The notes under the pieces are model-generated. The model searched no databases, had not been told where the DNA came from, and worked only from the letters and a program-made list of their open reading frames with translations. Shown one piece after another: positions 8,777 to 16,941 of a stretch of DNA of 64,000 nucleotides. The position numbers and the translations under genes are program-made. Location of the stretch: NCBI RefSeq assembly GCF_900403705.1, contig NZ_OUNR01000016.1, forward strand, positions 62,001 to 126,000, read 5' to 3'. Origin of the DNA: Nitrospira lenta. Lineage in GTDB: Bacteria > Nitrospirota > Nitrospiria > Nitrospirales > Nitrospiraceae. The first letter of the stretch is position 1. Each line of letters opens with the position of its first letter.

Positions 8777-9606
8777 TAGCTCGCTAAGAGCACGCCGGGC
8801 TCATGCATCCACTGACTGACCGATTCATAGGAGATCTTGTTGATGGCGACATGAGAATGGATCGCGTGCAAAATAGAATCCGCCGCTTCCTGCACGGACA
8901 TGCTTTCGTCGTTGTGCGCTTTTCTCGTAGCTTTATCCCAGTGCGCGGTGAAATCCGTGTTCACGGAACCGGGATTGATGAGCGTGAACACCATGCGATA
9001 CTGGACATATTCCTTCTGCATGGCCTCGACCAGTTTCTCGACCGCACCTTTCGCCGCGGTATAGACGCTCAACTTGGGCAAGGTACGCTCACCTGAGCGG
9101 GACGACAGCATGAGCACATGGCCCCGCTTGGTATCCCGCCGGTCGATCTTGTTGAGTTTCATATACGGCAAGAGCGCGCGCATCCACATGATGGGAGCCT
9201 TGGCGTTGACATCGAAAATCGCATTGATGTCCGCCATGGTCATCTCTTCCAGCGTCCCATAGACATGGCTGCCGCCTGCCGAGCTGACGAAAATGTCGAT
9301 CTGATCTTTCCCTTTTGAATATACATCGCCGATCCAGGCTTGCGCGGATTCGATGTTGCGCACATCCATCGCGCAGGTATTGATTTCTGTATGAATACCG
9401 GTCCGCGTATTCTTTTGGAGGCGAAGCAGCGTCTCCTTCGCTTCGGCGAGCTTCCCGTTCTCATTGCGCGAGATCAACGAAATCTTCCGGCAGACGCCAT
9501 TGAGCCGCTTGGCGACCTCGAATCCGATGCCGCTTGAACCGCCTGTAATCACCACGTGTTTGCCGATGCCCCAAACCGGTTTCGCAAGTGTCAAAGCATG
9601 TTTCAT
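8776..9606 (-). CDS. Short-chain dehydrogenase/reductase (SDR)
   Basis: A 276-residue classical SDR. The NAD(P)-binding TGGSSGIGFEVAKRL is near the N-terminus, the NNAG-like motif reads SSAGGSH, and the active-site Ser (LSSRSG) and YTAAK are present. ATG at 9606 is chosen because AGGAG precedes it. A longer reading frame extends to 9843 but would run through the end of the nucleotidyltransferase gene. Sequence style is near 3-ketosphinganine-reductase-like SDRs, but an oxidoreductase acting on a keto-sugar fits the neighbours better. Substrate unknown. Confidence 0.85.
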   Translation of the reverse strand: MKHALTLAKPVWGIGKHVVITGGSSGIGFEVAKRLNGVCRKISLISRNENGKLAEAKETLLRLQKNTRTGIHTEINTCAMDVRNIESAQAWIGDVYSKGKDQIDIFVSSAGGSHVYGTLEEMTMADINAIFDVNAKAPIMWMRALLPYMKLNKIDRRDTKRGHVLMLSSRSGERTLPKLSVYTAAKGAVEKLVEAMQKEYVQYRMVFTLINPGSVNTDFTAHWDKATRKAHNDESMSVQEAADSILHAIHSHVAINKISYESVSQWMHEPGVLLAS

Positions 9607-9616
9607 AGTGTCGCTC

Positions 9617-10345
9617 CTATTGTGACAGTGAAATGGTGAGATGGTGATCGGAGGTGTCCTTATCGAGTGCTTGGAAGGCGGCCAAACGAGCCGGCGTCCC
9701 AATGTCGTAGAGTGGAGCCTCACAGGCATAGCCGTAGAGCTGGCCTTCCACCAGGCGAGGGAAGAGATCTCGCTCGAGTGAACAGGCGCCCGCGTCTGGA
9801 ATGCGATGAAGTACCGTGGTCTGAATCGCATAGATCCCGGCATTCAGAAACGGAGCCGGTTGTTTTTCGTGAAACGAGCGGATCCAACCCAGCGCATCCA
9901 TGGTGACTCCTCCGGCGTCCAGACGATCGTTCGAGGGGATCACCGCCATTGTCGCCTCGGCTTGCTTGTCTTGATGCAGCGCCAGTAAGGCCTGGAGGTC
10001 GATCCGGCACAAAGAGTCGCCGTTCAGAACAAGGGCCGTCGGTGTGGTGAGCAGGGAGCGGCAGGCCCGTAAGGCTCCGGCCGTGCCGAGCGGGGTGGTT
10101 TCATGCGAGATGATCGACTCACAATCGTGTCGTTGGGTGACATGTCGCGCGATCCAGTCGCCATGATGGCCTGTGCAAAATACAATCCGACGAAAGCCAT
10201 TGGAGAGGACATGGTCGATCACCAGGTCGAGAAAAGGCCGGCCATTGATCGGGGCCATGGGTTTTGGGCGATCCTGCAGGACCGGCGTGAGCCTGGTTCC
10301 CAAGCCTCCGCAGAGAATGACAACGTCGGGCGATGCATGCGTCAT
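9617..10345 (-). CDS. hddC: Sugar-phosphate nucleotidyltransferase, HddC-like (heptose-1-P guanylyltransferase family)
   Basis: 242 residues from ATG 10345. The nucleotidyltransferase signature is VILCGGLGTRL..(10)..RPKPMAPINGRPFL, with the metal-binding Asp in LVLNGDSLC. Later motifs are FLNAGIYAI and LYDIGTPARLAAF. The start overlaps the stop of the kinase gene (TGATG) and an AAGGA site precedes it. A GTG at 10366 is possible but lacks a ribosome site. In heptose pathways HddC joins GTP and D-glycero-alpha-D-manno-heptose 1-phosphate to GDP-heptose. The adjoining HddA-like kinase makes that reading likely. Family similarity alone would also allow glucose- or mannose-1-phosphate. Confidence 0.7.
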   Translation of the reverse strand: MTHASPDVVILCGGLGTRLTPVLQDRPKPMAPINGRPFLDLVIDHVLSNGFRRIVFCTGHHGDWIARHVTQRHDCESIISHETTPLGTAGALRACRSLLTTPTALVLNGDSLCRIDLQALLALHQDKQAEATMAVIPSNDRLDAGGVTMDALGWIRSFHEKQPAPFLNAGIYAIQTTVLHRIPDAGACSLERDLFPRLVEGQLYGYACEAPLYDIGTPARLAAFQALDKDTSDHHLTISLSQ

Positions 10346-11424
10346 CAGGCGGCGTCCTTTTTCCACGTATGACTGGCGTGCTCTTCGAGTTCTGCCGTAG
10401 TGGGTACGTCACTCCATAAGGGCGCCCGTCTGATGGGGACTTCCTGCTGAAAAAATACGATCTGACTCCCCGACCCTTCAAACTGAAACGGCACTTGCAG
10501 CAGGCCGGGTAGCGCGGCATTAATTTTGGCGTGGAGCTCTGGCTTAGCGTAGATCAACATGAAGCCTCCCCCGCCGGCTCCGAGCAGCTTGCCGCCGAGC
10601 GCACCGGCGTTGCGGGCGGCATCGTAAATCTGATCGATGAGCGGAGTGGTGATCTTGCTGGTCAGTCCTCGCTTGACCATCCAGGCTTCGTGCAGGAGCT
10701 CGCCGAACTCCGCGAGATCGTGGTCGCCGGTCAGGAGCGAAATGCCTTCCTGCACCATCTGCAACATGGCAAACAGTTCCACCCGCCGATGTTTAGTCGT
10801 GGCGATCTGTTCCTTGGCAATTTCGGACGCCGTGCGTGAGAAACCGGTGAAATACAGCAGCAGATGATCTTGAAACTGCTTGAGCCGTTCAGGCTTCATG
10901 ATCAGCGGGGTGTAGCCGATCTCTCCGCCAGGTGAGAAGGTCAGGCGGCAGAGACCGCCGTGCGCGGCCAAGACCTGATCCTGGCACCCGACGGATTCCT
11001 GTACGATATTCTGTTCAACATGAATGGCCGCATGAGCCAGTTCTGATTTCGTCGGCATCCGGTGTTGCATCGCATAGAGCGCGTGCAGCAAACCGACCGT
11101 GAATGAAGAACTGGATCCCAGACCGGTACGGGCCGGAAGATCGCCGTCGTGATGGATCTCCAGCCCTTCTGTCATGTTGAGATACTGCAGAACGCCCCGC
11201 ACGGCGGGATGCTCAATCTCGGCGTTGCTCTTGGCATGTTCGATACGCGAGTAGGCAATCCGCGTTTTATGTTCAAAGAACGGCGGCAAATGACGGCACG
11301 AGATGTAGCAATACTTGTCGATCGTGGTGGCCAGAACGGAGCCGCCGTGCTCTTTGAACCACACGGGGTAATCGGTTCCGCCTCCGAAGAAGGAGATGCG
11401 AAAAGGTGTGCGGCTGATGATCAT
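10345..11424 (-). CDS. hddA: GHMP-family sugar kinase, HddA-like (heptose 7-phosphate 1-kinase)
   Basis: A 359-residue GHMP kinase. The N-terminal ISRTPFRISFFGGGTDYP is characteristic of HddA/fucokinase-like kinases. The ATP-binding glycine/serine loop GLGSSSSFTVG lies near residue 105, and the C-terminal motif is GGKLLGAGGGGFMLIY. It would phosphorylate C1 of D-glycero-D-manno-heptose 7-phosphate. ATG at 11424 has a GAGAGG site. It is coupled to the downstream nucleotidyltransferase by a TGATG overlap. The isomerase (GmhA) and phosphatase (GmhB) that complete GDP-heptose synthesis are not in the window and must be elsewhere if the reading is right. Confidence 0.75.
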   Translation of the reverse strand: MIISRTPFRISFFGGGTDYPVWFKEHGGSVLATTIDKYCYISCRHLPPFFEHKTRIAYSRIEHAKSNAEIEHPAVRGVLQYLNMTEGLEIHHDGDLPARTGLGSSSSFTVGLLHALYAMQHRMPTKSELAHAAIHVEQNIVQESVGCQDQVLAAHGGLCRLTFSPGGEIGYTPLIMKPERLKQFQDHLLLYFTGFSRTASEIAKEQIATTKHRRVELFAMLQMVQEGISLLTGDHDLAEFGELLHEAWMVKRGLTSKITTPLIDQIYDAARNAGALGGKLLGAGGGGFMLIYAKPELHAKINAALPGLLQVPFQFEGSGSQIVFFQQEVPIRRAPLWSDVPTTAELEEHASHTWKKDAA

Positions 11425-11457
11425 CGAGCCTCTCCTTCCATCCGTTGGATGCCGGCG

Positions 11458-12405
11458 CTAGACATTGCCGTATCCCGTTCCGGTCACAATGGTGTAGCAC
11501 TTGGACAATTCCAGAATGCCGCGCTCGAGCGACCAGTCCGGTGTGAAGCCAGTCGAGAGAATCCGTTCGTTCGACACAATGTAATCTCGTTTGTCGGGGT
11601 CTTCTCCGATCGGTGCTTCAAAAAAGACAAACTGAGGAATGTGCCGCTGGATCTCTCCGCACAATTCCACTTTCGAAAGATTGGCGTCGTCCAGCCCAAC
11701 GTTGTAGGCGCGGTTCTTCATGCTCTCGAAGTGATCCATGGAATGGAGAAAGGCCTTCACGACGTCGCGGATATGGATATAGTTCCGCTTGCAATGGCCC
11801 TCGAACACCACGACGGCTCGGTCATGCACCGCGCGCCAGACGAAGTCATTGACCAGGAGATCCATTCGCATGCGCGGAGACGCGCCAAAGACTGTGGCCA
11901 ACCGGAGTGTGATCGCGTTGCCGCGATCCAACACGACCCGTTCAGCCTTGACCTTCGTTTCGCCATACAAGCTGATGGGACGTAACGGCGAATCCTCTGT
12001 GCAGGGAACGCCCGGTTGCCCGATGCCATATCCGCTGTTCGTGACTGGGAAGATGATCTGTTGCTGTTGCGAGGCGAGCTTAGTCAGCATCTGCACGGCT
12101 TCGAAATTGATCGTGTAGGCGCCGACCCGATCACGGTTGCACAACGGGGCTCCCACCAGCGCCGCAAGCGGAATGATGACATCCGCGTCATGCAGGAGAT
12201 CCGTGACGATGCGTTCATCCCGACAATCCCCGCGCACAACCCGGAAGGTGTCAAAGGGACAGCAATCCAACAGGCTGTTTTGACGATAGAGAAAGTTGTC
12301 AAGGACGGTGACGCGATGACCCCGGTCAAGAAGCTGTTTGCACAGCACTGATCCGATATAGCCCGCTCCCCCGGTCACCAGCACGTGTGTCTGTTGTGTA
12401 GTCAT
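11458..12405 (-). CDS. NAD-dependent nucleotide-sugar epimerase/dehydratase (extended SDR)
   Basis: A 315-residue extended SDR with the GGAGYIGS nucleotide loop, the LAALVG segment and the catalytic YGETK (YxxxK). The serine/threonine-site region reads NSGYGIG. It lacks the T-D-E triad usual in 4,6-dehydratases, so an epimerase or oxidoreductase is more likely than a 4,6-dehydratase. The C-terminus shows the usual sugar-binding YNVGLDDANLSK. It lies 15 bp after the fucose-synthase-like gene in the same operon, consistent with acting on the same GDP-sugar. Confidence 0.78.
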   Translation of the reverse strand: MTTQQTHVLVTGGAGYIGSVLCKQLLDRGHRVTVLDNFLYRQNSLLDCCPFDTFRVVRGDCRDERIVTDLLHDADVIIPLAALVGAPLCNRDRVGAYTINFEAVQMLTKLASQQQQIIFPVTNSGYGIGQPGVPCTEDSPLRPISLYGETKVKAERVVLDRGNAITLRLATVFGASPRMRMDLLVNDFVWRAVHDRAVVVFEGHCKRNYIHIRDVVKAFLHSMDHFESMKNRAYNVGLDDANLSKVELCGEIQRHIPQFVFFEAPIGEDPDKRDYIVSNERILSTGFTPDWSLERGILELSKCYTIVTGTGYGNV

Positions 12406-12420
12406 TGAGATCGCGACTCC

Positions 12421-13377
12421 TTAGGACTGATGACAAAGTGGAAGGGATCCGTTCGATAATCCGTTTCCTGACAATGAGTGATCGAGAAACCAACGCACCG
12501 TCACGTCGAGACCGCTTTTCAGACTGGTGAACCGAGAATCAGGAAACCGCTCTGAAAAGGATAGGCTCCGCAAGCGCTTGACCAGCACGCCTTCCGGTTG
12601 AGTACGGTCAAATACCAGCGGACCCGTGTAGTCCATGGCTGCCGCGATGGTTTCTGCCAGGGTTTGAATAGTGATGCCGGCGTCCGGGGCAATGATGGTC
12701 GTGGTCGCATCAAGGTTACGCTGAACCGCCTCGACGGCGATCTTGGCCACATCATCGACAAAGACAAATTGGCGCACCGCACGGCCGCTTCCCCATACGA
12801 CAAACGGAGTCCCGCTTGTTTTGGCCGCCCAGCAACGGTTGATCAGCGAGCCCACCACATGTCCCCTCTCGGGATCAAAGGAATCCTGTGGGCCATAGAG
12901 CGTGACCGGCGTCAGCGTGGTCCAGTTCCAGCCCTCTTCTTTCGCCACGAGTCGAGTGTGAAGGTCCAGCATCCGCTTGGCATAGCCGTATCCTGCATTG
13001 CCGTCATACGGAAGTGCGGCCTGGAGATCGTCTTCGGTCGTCGCCCGATCAGGATAGAGGGGAAACGCACAGCTTGAGAGAAGCGAGACCAGCTTGTGGA
13101 TTCCAAGTGAATGAGCCGCGGAGAGCACCGCCGTATTGATGAGCGCGTTCTCCTCAAAGAAGCGGCTATTGTTCGCCGCATTGGCCTTCACGCCCCCGAC
13201 CACACCCGCCAGATGAAGGATTTGTCCTGGCCGAATATCTTTCAGCAGCCGTTGCGCCACGCTACGGTCGCGAAGGTCTCCGTCTGTACGGGATAGGAAG
13301 ATCGCGTCAGGCCGAAGTTTCCGGATCGCCGATCCCAGCAGTCCGGTTCCACCGGTCACCAGTAGCGGACCTGTCAT
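12421..13377 (-). CDS. GDP-L-fucose-synthase-like epimerase/reductase (extended SDR)
   Basis: A 318-residue protein with TGGTGLLGSAIRK at the N-terminus. The catalytic features of GDP-fucose synthase (GMER) are present: SSCAFPLYP (active-site Ser-Cys), YGYAK (YxxxK) and LYGPQDSF followed by GHVVGSLI, whose His matches the second acid/base residue. Such enzymes epimerise C3/C5 and reduce the 4-keto group of a GDP-4-keto-6-deoxy sugar. Homologues also act on GDP-6-deoxyheptoses. The start overlaps the stop of the 3-dehydratase gene (ATGA). The pairing suggests a GDP-linked 4-keto-6-deoxy intermediate. The 4,6-dehydratase itself is not seen here. Confidence 0.8.
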   Translation of the reverse strand: MTGPLLVTGGTGLLGSAIRKLRPDAIFLSRTDGDLRDRSVAQRLLKDIRPGQILHLAGVVGGVKANAANNSRFFEENALINTAVLSAAHSLGIHKLVSLLSSCAFPLYPDRATTEDDLQAALPYDGNAGYGYAKRMLDLHTRLVAKEEGWNWTTLTPVTLYGPQDSFDPERGHVVGSLINRCWAAKTSGTPFVVWGSGRAVRQFVFVDDVAKIAVEAVQRNLDATTTIIAPDAGITIQTLAETIAAAMDYTGPLVFDRTQPEGVLVKRLRSLSFSERFPDSRFTSLKSGLDVTVRWFLDHSLSGNGLSNGSLPLCHQS

Positions 13378-14570
13378 GCGGCCTCCAGGACGACCTGCGA
13401 AATCGCGGCGACATCGTCCGATGTCAGCGCTGCGTGATTGGGCAGAAAAAATCCGCAGTGGTGAATGCGATCGGCCACCGGGAAACTCGTGCTGCCATAC
13501 CGGTTTGCCCAGAATGGATGGAGCCCCAGGTTGCCGGCAGAGAAAATGCGGGTTTCAATCCCACGCGCCACGAGTGCCTGAACGATCCGCTGGCGCTGTT
13601 GGCGCGATTCCGCTAACAAGCCGACCGAAATGCTGGCAACTTGGCTGTTCTTCGGGGGACGTTGAACATAGAAGCTGGAACTCAGGCGATCCAGATACCG
13701 TGCATGATTTGCCCGGCGCTGTTCCGTCATCCAATCCAGCTTCTCCACTTGCCCAATTCCAATGAAGGCATTCAGATCGGTCGATCGGAGATTAAAGCCC
13801 GGTTCGTAGAAGACGAAGGGAGAGTGGAAGTCATCGATCTGGTGTTGAGTGACCAGTGCACGATGGGTCGCGGTATCCAGATCCTTGCTCCAGCCGTGGC
13901 TCCGGAGCATCAGCAGGAGATCCGCGAGGCCTTTGTCGTTCGTGGAGACCATGCCGCCTTCGATCGTCGACATCTGATGGCCGAAATAGAAGGAGAAGCT
14001 GGCCATATCTCCGAATGAGCCGACTTTGCGCCCTTCATAGCTCGCCCCGATTGCGGCGCACGCGTCTTCCAATAAGATGAATCCATAGCGCTCTTTCAGG
14101 GCCATCATCTCCCGCATCTTATGCGGGACGCCCAAGACCTGAACGAGCATGACCGTCTGAGGTTGATGCTGCTTCACGAGCGCTTCGAGGTGATTCAGAT
14201 CCAGCCCGAATGTATCCGGGTCGGCTTCACACATGATGGGTTCAAAGCCGAATTGAATGGCCGGCGCGATCGACGTCACCCAGCCCACACTCGGCACAAT
14301 GACTTTCTTATTCTTCAGGCGTCCGGACGCCTGAAGCGCGTAATACATCAGCAAGTTGGCCGACGATCCGGAATTGCAAAAGACGGAGTGGGAAGCTCCC
14401 AGCCAGTGTGACCAGCGCGATTCGAAATCGACGGTGATCGGGCCTTTCGTCAAGCGAGGATAGGTCTGCAACCATTCCACCAATCGATTGATGTCCTGGC
14501 GATCGATCGTGTCATAGGCAAGACACCATCGCGGGTTCATTGTCTGCTGTACTGAATCACGGCCTTCCAT
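13374..14570 (-). CDS. DegT/DnrJ-fold PLP/PMP sugar 3-dehydratase (ColD/RfbH-like; His replaces the Schiff-base Lys)
   Basis: A 398-residue DegT/DnrJ/EryC1/StrS-fold enzyme. Landmarks are FCNSGSSANLLM (phosphate loop), ILLEDACAAIGA (PLP-binding Asp) and SFYFGHQMSTIEGGM. In sugar aminotransferases the sixth residue of that last motif is the catalytic Lys; here it is His. The same replacement is the hallmark of GDP-4-keto-6-deoxymannose 3-dehydratase (ColD) and of the CDP-sugar enzyme E1/RfbH, which remove the C3 hydroxyl using pyridoxamine phosphate rather than transaminating a sugar. No Cys4-type [2Fe-2S] extension as in RfbH is evident, so it is closer to ColD. ATG at 14570 has an AAGGAG site. 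It is the first gene of the operon. Confidence 0.8.
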   Translation of the reverse strand: MEGRDSVQQTMNPRWCLAYDTIDRQDINRLVEWLQTYPRLTKGPITVDFESRWSHWLGASHSVFCNSGSSANLLMYYALQASGRLKNKKVIVPSVGWVTSIAPAIQFGFEPIMCEADPDTFGLDLNHLEALVKQHQPQTVMLVQVLGVPHKMREMMALKERYGFILLEDACAAIGASYEGRKVGSFGDMASFSFYFGHQMSTIEGGMVSTNDKGLADLLLMLRSHGWSKDLDTATHRALVTQHQIDDFHSPFVFYEPGFNLRSTDLNAFIGIGQVEKLDWMTEQRRANHARYLDRLSSSFYVQRPPKNSQVASISVGLLAESRQQRQRIVQALVARGIETRIFSAGNLGLHPFWANRYGSTSFPVADRIHHCGFFLPNHAALTSDDVAAISQVVLEAA

Positions 14571-14625
14571 GGCGTACTCTCCTTGAGCGTAGTCTCGATG
14601 GCCTGAGTCCGGCGGAAGAGGCTAG

Positions 14626-14641
14626 TACAAGTTATGTGCCA
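14626..14641 (-). promoter_or_regulatory. Weak sigma-54-type promoter upstream of the sugar operon
   Basis: Minus-strand TGGCAC-N5-TTGTA, 56 bp before the 3-dehydratase start. The -24 half is perfect; the -12 half has GT instead of GC. The rest of 14571-14776 shows no other convincing promoter. If real, it would link sugar synthesis to flagellar sigma-54 control. Confidence 0.35.
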
Positions 14642-14776
14642 TTGATTCCGGCTTGGAATTCGACAAATTATGGAGAAACAGCGGAAAGATGCGTGATTCA
14701 CCCGGCAGAATGTGCCGCGGAAGGAGGAAAGAAACGACAGGAGAAGAGACTCGAGGAGGACGCGTGAGCGGCCAGG

Positions 14777-15475
14777 CTATTGGGGTGGAAACGAATCGGT
14801 TGCTTTCTGCGCGGTCCACTGTTCGATGGCCTGATGAACGGAGCCGCCCCATCCGCGGTATTCGATATATTCCATGTCCTGAAAACGAAAGGCGATGCCG
14901 AGTATGCAGCCGGCCTCCGTGGCCTCGGAACTTTTGACAAGACCCGTCAAATTTGTGACGTGACCGAGCCCGGCCAGTTCGAATTCCAGCCGTAGGGAGG
15001 TTCCTGCCCGAAGCCAGGCCGGCGCCTGCGGAACGATCACGCTACAGCCGCCGATGCTCAGATTTTGAAGCAGCCCGCCGACGATCGCCGTGACGCTGTC
15101 CATCCGTGCAAGCACAATGGGCTCACAGGAAGATACGCGAGCATGTTTGCGCAAGTGCATTTCTTCCACGGTTTGGGGAAATGCAAGAAAGAGGAGCGGC
15201 ACCGGCGCACTCAACCTGTCGCGAATTTCAGTTCGATACCCGACCAGCTTTCCGTCATGGAGATAGCTGACCGTACAGGGCGTTCCTTGCGGAATCTCCG
15301 TCCCATGGCCAGCTTGCAACGGCCATTCACAGACCAGCCAGGCATGGTCTTTCCACCCCAGAAGCGTTGATCCATACATCCCCTTCTGCCCGTTGAGGGT
15401 GAAGGAGAGTTTGAGGGAAAGGCCGACCGTGAGGAAGGATGCCGGCGTCGCCTGTAGTGTGGTCACTGCATTCAT
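14777..15475 (-). CDS. PilZ-domain c-di-GMP effector, YcgR-like
   Basis: A 232-residue protein. The N-terminal ~110 residues resemble the YcgR N-terminal domain (LVGYRTEIRD, LLFLAFPQTVEE). The PilZ domain (~112-215) starts with RKHARVSS and contains LSIGGCSVIV, the two c-di-GMP-contacting motifs (RxxxR; D/N-x-S-x-x-G, here with Leu in place of D/N). In enterobacteria YcgR binds c-di-GMP and slows the flagellar motor. Its start overlaps the stop of the HD-GYP gene by 4 bp (ATGA), pairing an effector with an enzyme that degrades the same messenger. Binding affinity cannot be judged. Confidence 0.82.
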   Translation of the reverse strand: MNAVTTLQATPASFLTVGLSLKLSFTLNGQKGMYGSTLLGWKDHAWLVCEWPLQAGHGTEIPQGTPCTVSYLHDGKLVGYRTEIRDRLSAPVPLLFLAFPQTVEEMHLRKHARVSSCEPIVLARMDSVTAIVGGLLQNLSIGGCSVIVPQAPAWLRAGTSLRLEFELAGLGHVTNLTGLVKSSEATEAGCILGIAFRFQDMEYIEYRGWGGSVHQAIEQWTAQKATDSFPPQ

Positions 15476-16695
15476 GACGGCTCCTGATCGAGGTAGACGG
15501 TGGGATTGATACCGGTGCTGGTGGGATCGGTGACTGCGACAATAGATCGGCGGGGCGCCCCGTCCGTGTGAGCAAGATCAACCGTTTCAGGATACGACAT
15601 CATCGTATTGCCGGCGCTTTTGACCACAATGACCACCGGCTCAAGCGGCGTGTTCCGATTGATCCGGCCGACCACTGCGATCTCTCCAGTATTGAGTCGG
15701 ACGACTGAGCCGACGGGATAGACGCCGACGATCTGGATAAATCGTTGGACGAGGGTGTGTTCAAGATGACCTTTTTGGGAGATGAGATAGAGGAATTGCA
15801 GCGCTTCATGCGCCGGTTTGGCTTTGTGGTAGCAGCGTTCGCTCGTGATGGCATCGTAAATGTCTACGACGGCGGCGATCATCCCGAACTGGCTGAGCTC
15901 GCCTTTGCGCAGTTGATAGGGGTAGCCAGTCCCGTCCACGCGTTCGTGATGTTCCAGCGCCGGTTTCAGGTAGTGGTCCGTCAACCCCGTCGTGCCTGAC
16001 AGAACTTCAGCGCCCCGCATCACATGCTGCTTCATGATCTCAAATTCATGCGCTTCGTATTTGCCCGGCTTATTCAAAATCTCCAATGGGACTTTGGTCT
16101 TCCCGATATCATGGAGCAAGGTGCCGACCCCGAGTTGATGCAAGCGTGTTTCGTCGATGCCCAGATTGCGCCCAAGCGATAAGGCCAGCAGCGAGGTGTT
16201 GACGGAGTGAAAGAACGTGTACTCGTCAAAGTGCTTTAACCGCGAGAGGCTCGTGAGGGCATCGGGATTGCGGAGAACGCTGTCGGCCATCTCCGAGACC
16301 ACCTGATTGACCGCATCCATGTTGATGTCGCGGCCCATGCGAACGTCGAGCATCGCTTCTTCGATGACAGTCTTCGCTGCGGCGTAGACGACCTTGGCGG
16401 CCGGTAGTTCTTCTTCGAATGGAATCGCGGTGCCGTCAGGATTCGCGGGGGGAGCCGGAGCGGGATCACTAGCGGTCACAGGCTCTTGTACCTTCTCTTC
16501 CGGTGCCGGAGCGTCCGCTTCAAGCTCTCCTGCAATGTCGAGGGTTTCCACTCCGCAGGCCTTGAGCTGCTCTACCTGCTCCATCGATGTCACCGCCATG
16601 CGGTGCCGGAAAAACGGCGTCGAAAACCAGGAGCAATCGAGTTTCTCGATGCGCATGCCGGGACGAAGCTGGGAGATGTGAATGCGTGTCGCCAT
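15472..16695 (-). CDS. HD-GYP c-di-GMP phosphodiesterase with DUF3391 N-terminus
   Basis: A 407-residue protein. Residues 1-55 form a DUF3391 domain (ISQLRPGMRIEKLD). An acidic/proline-rich linker spans 56-98. The HD-GYP domain (~150-320) keeps HDIGK (195-199), the downstream metal-ligand His residues and HHERVDGTGYP (249-259), so it should be catalytically active. The family hydrolyses c-di-GMP to pGpG or GMP. It is co-translated with the PilZ gene downstream. A divergent HD-GYP paralogue starts 246 bp away. Confidence 0.88.
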   Translation of the reverse strand: MATRIHISQLRPGMRIEKLDCSWFSTPFFRHRMAVTSMEQVEQLKACGVETLDIAGELEADAPAPEEKVQEPVTASDPAPAPPANPDGTAIPFEEELPAAKVVYAAAKTVIEEAMLDVRMGRDINMDAVNQVVSEMADSVLRNPDALTSLSRLKHFDEYTFFHSVNTSLLALSLGRNLGIDETRLHQLGVGTLLHDIGKTKVPLEILNKPGKYEAHEFEIMKQHVMRGAEVLSGTTGLTDHYLKPALEHHERVDGTGYPYQLRKGELSQFGMIAAVVDIYDAITSERCYHKAKPAHEALQFLYLISQKGHLEHTLVQRFIQIVGVYPVGSVVRLNTGEIAVVGRINRNTPLEPVVIVVKSAGNTMMSYPETVDLAHTDGAPRRSIVAVTDPTSTGINPTVYLDQEPS

Positions 16696-16749
16696 GAGTA
16701 ACAGCTACCGATATCCGGTCACAGTGCATGCAGATTCATGCGTGTATCT

Positions 16750-16776
16750 GTATCGGAAAGAACACAGAAAGTCTTG
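16750..16776 (-). promoter_or_regulatory. Possible sigma-28 promoter of the HD-GYP/PilZ operon
   Basis: Minus-strand CAAGACTT-N11-TCCGATAC, 55 bp before ATG 16695. The -10 half has six of eight consensus bases; the -35 half is poor. Listed because a better sigma-28 site faces the other way in the same intergenic region. Confidence 0.3.
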
Positions 16777-16846
16777 AGAGGGATTGCCGGGCATCGCGCA
16801 GGGAACTCTAAACCGTCTTCGCCAGGAATGACGCATCTCTAGGCCG

Positions 16847-16874
16847 TAAAGATCGTTCCTCTGGGAACCGATAG
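16847..16874 (+). promoter_or_regulatory. Sigma-28 (FliA) promoter of the HD-GYP/hybrid-kinase operon
   Basis: TAAA-N16-ACCGATAG, 68 bp before ATG 16942. It shares the ACCGATA core and the spacing with the site before flgM. This predicts that this signalling operon is switched on with late flagellar genes. Confidence 0.6.
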
Positions 16875-16941
16875 GACATGTGGGATCCTCTCGAAGCGGA
16901 CATGCGGGCTTTGAGCGTGGCAACTGGGGAGATAGGAATTC

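Noticed and set aside
9607-9843. N-terminal extension of the SDR to 9843
   Set aside because: It runs antisense-free but through the 3' end of the nucleotidyltransferase gene; ATG 9606 has AGGAG and the normal SDR start.
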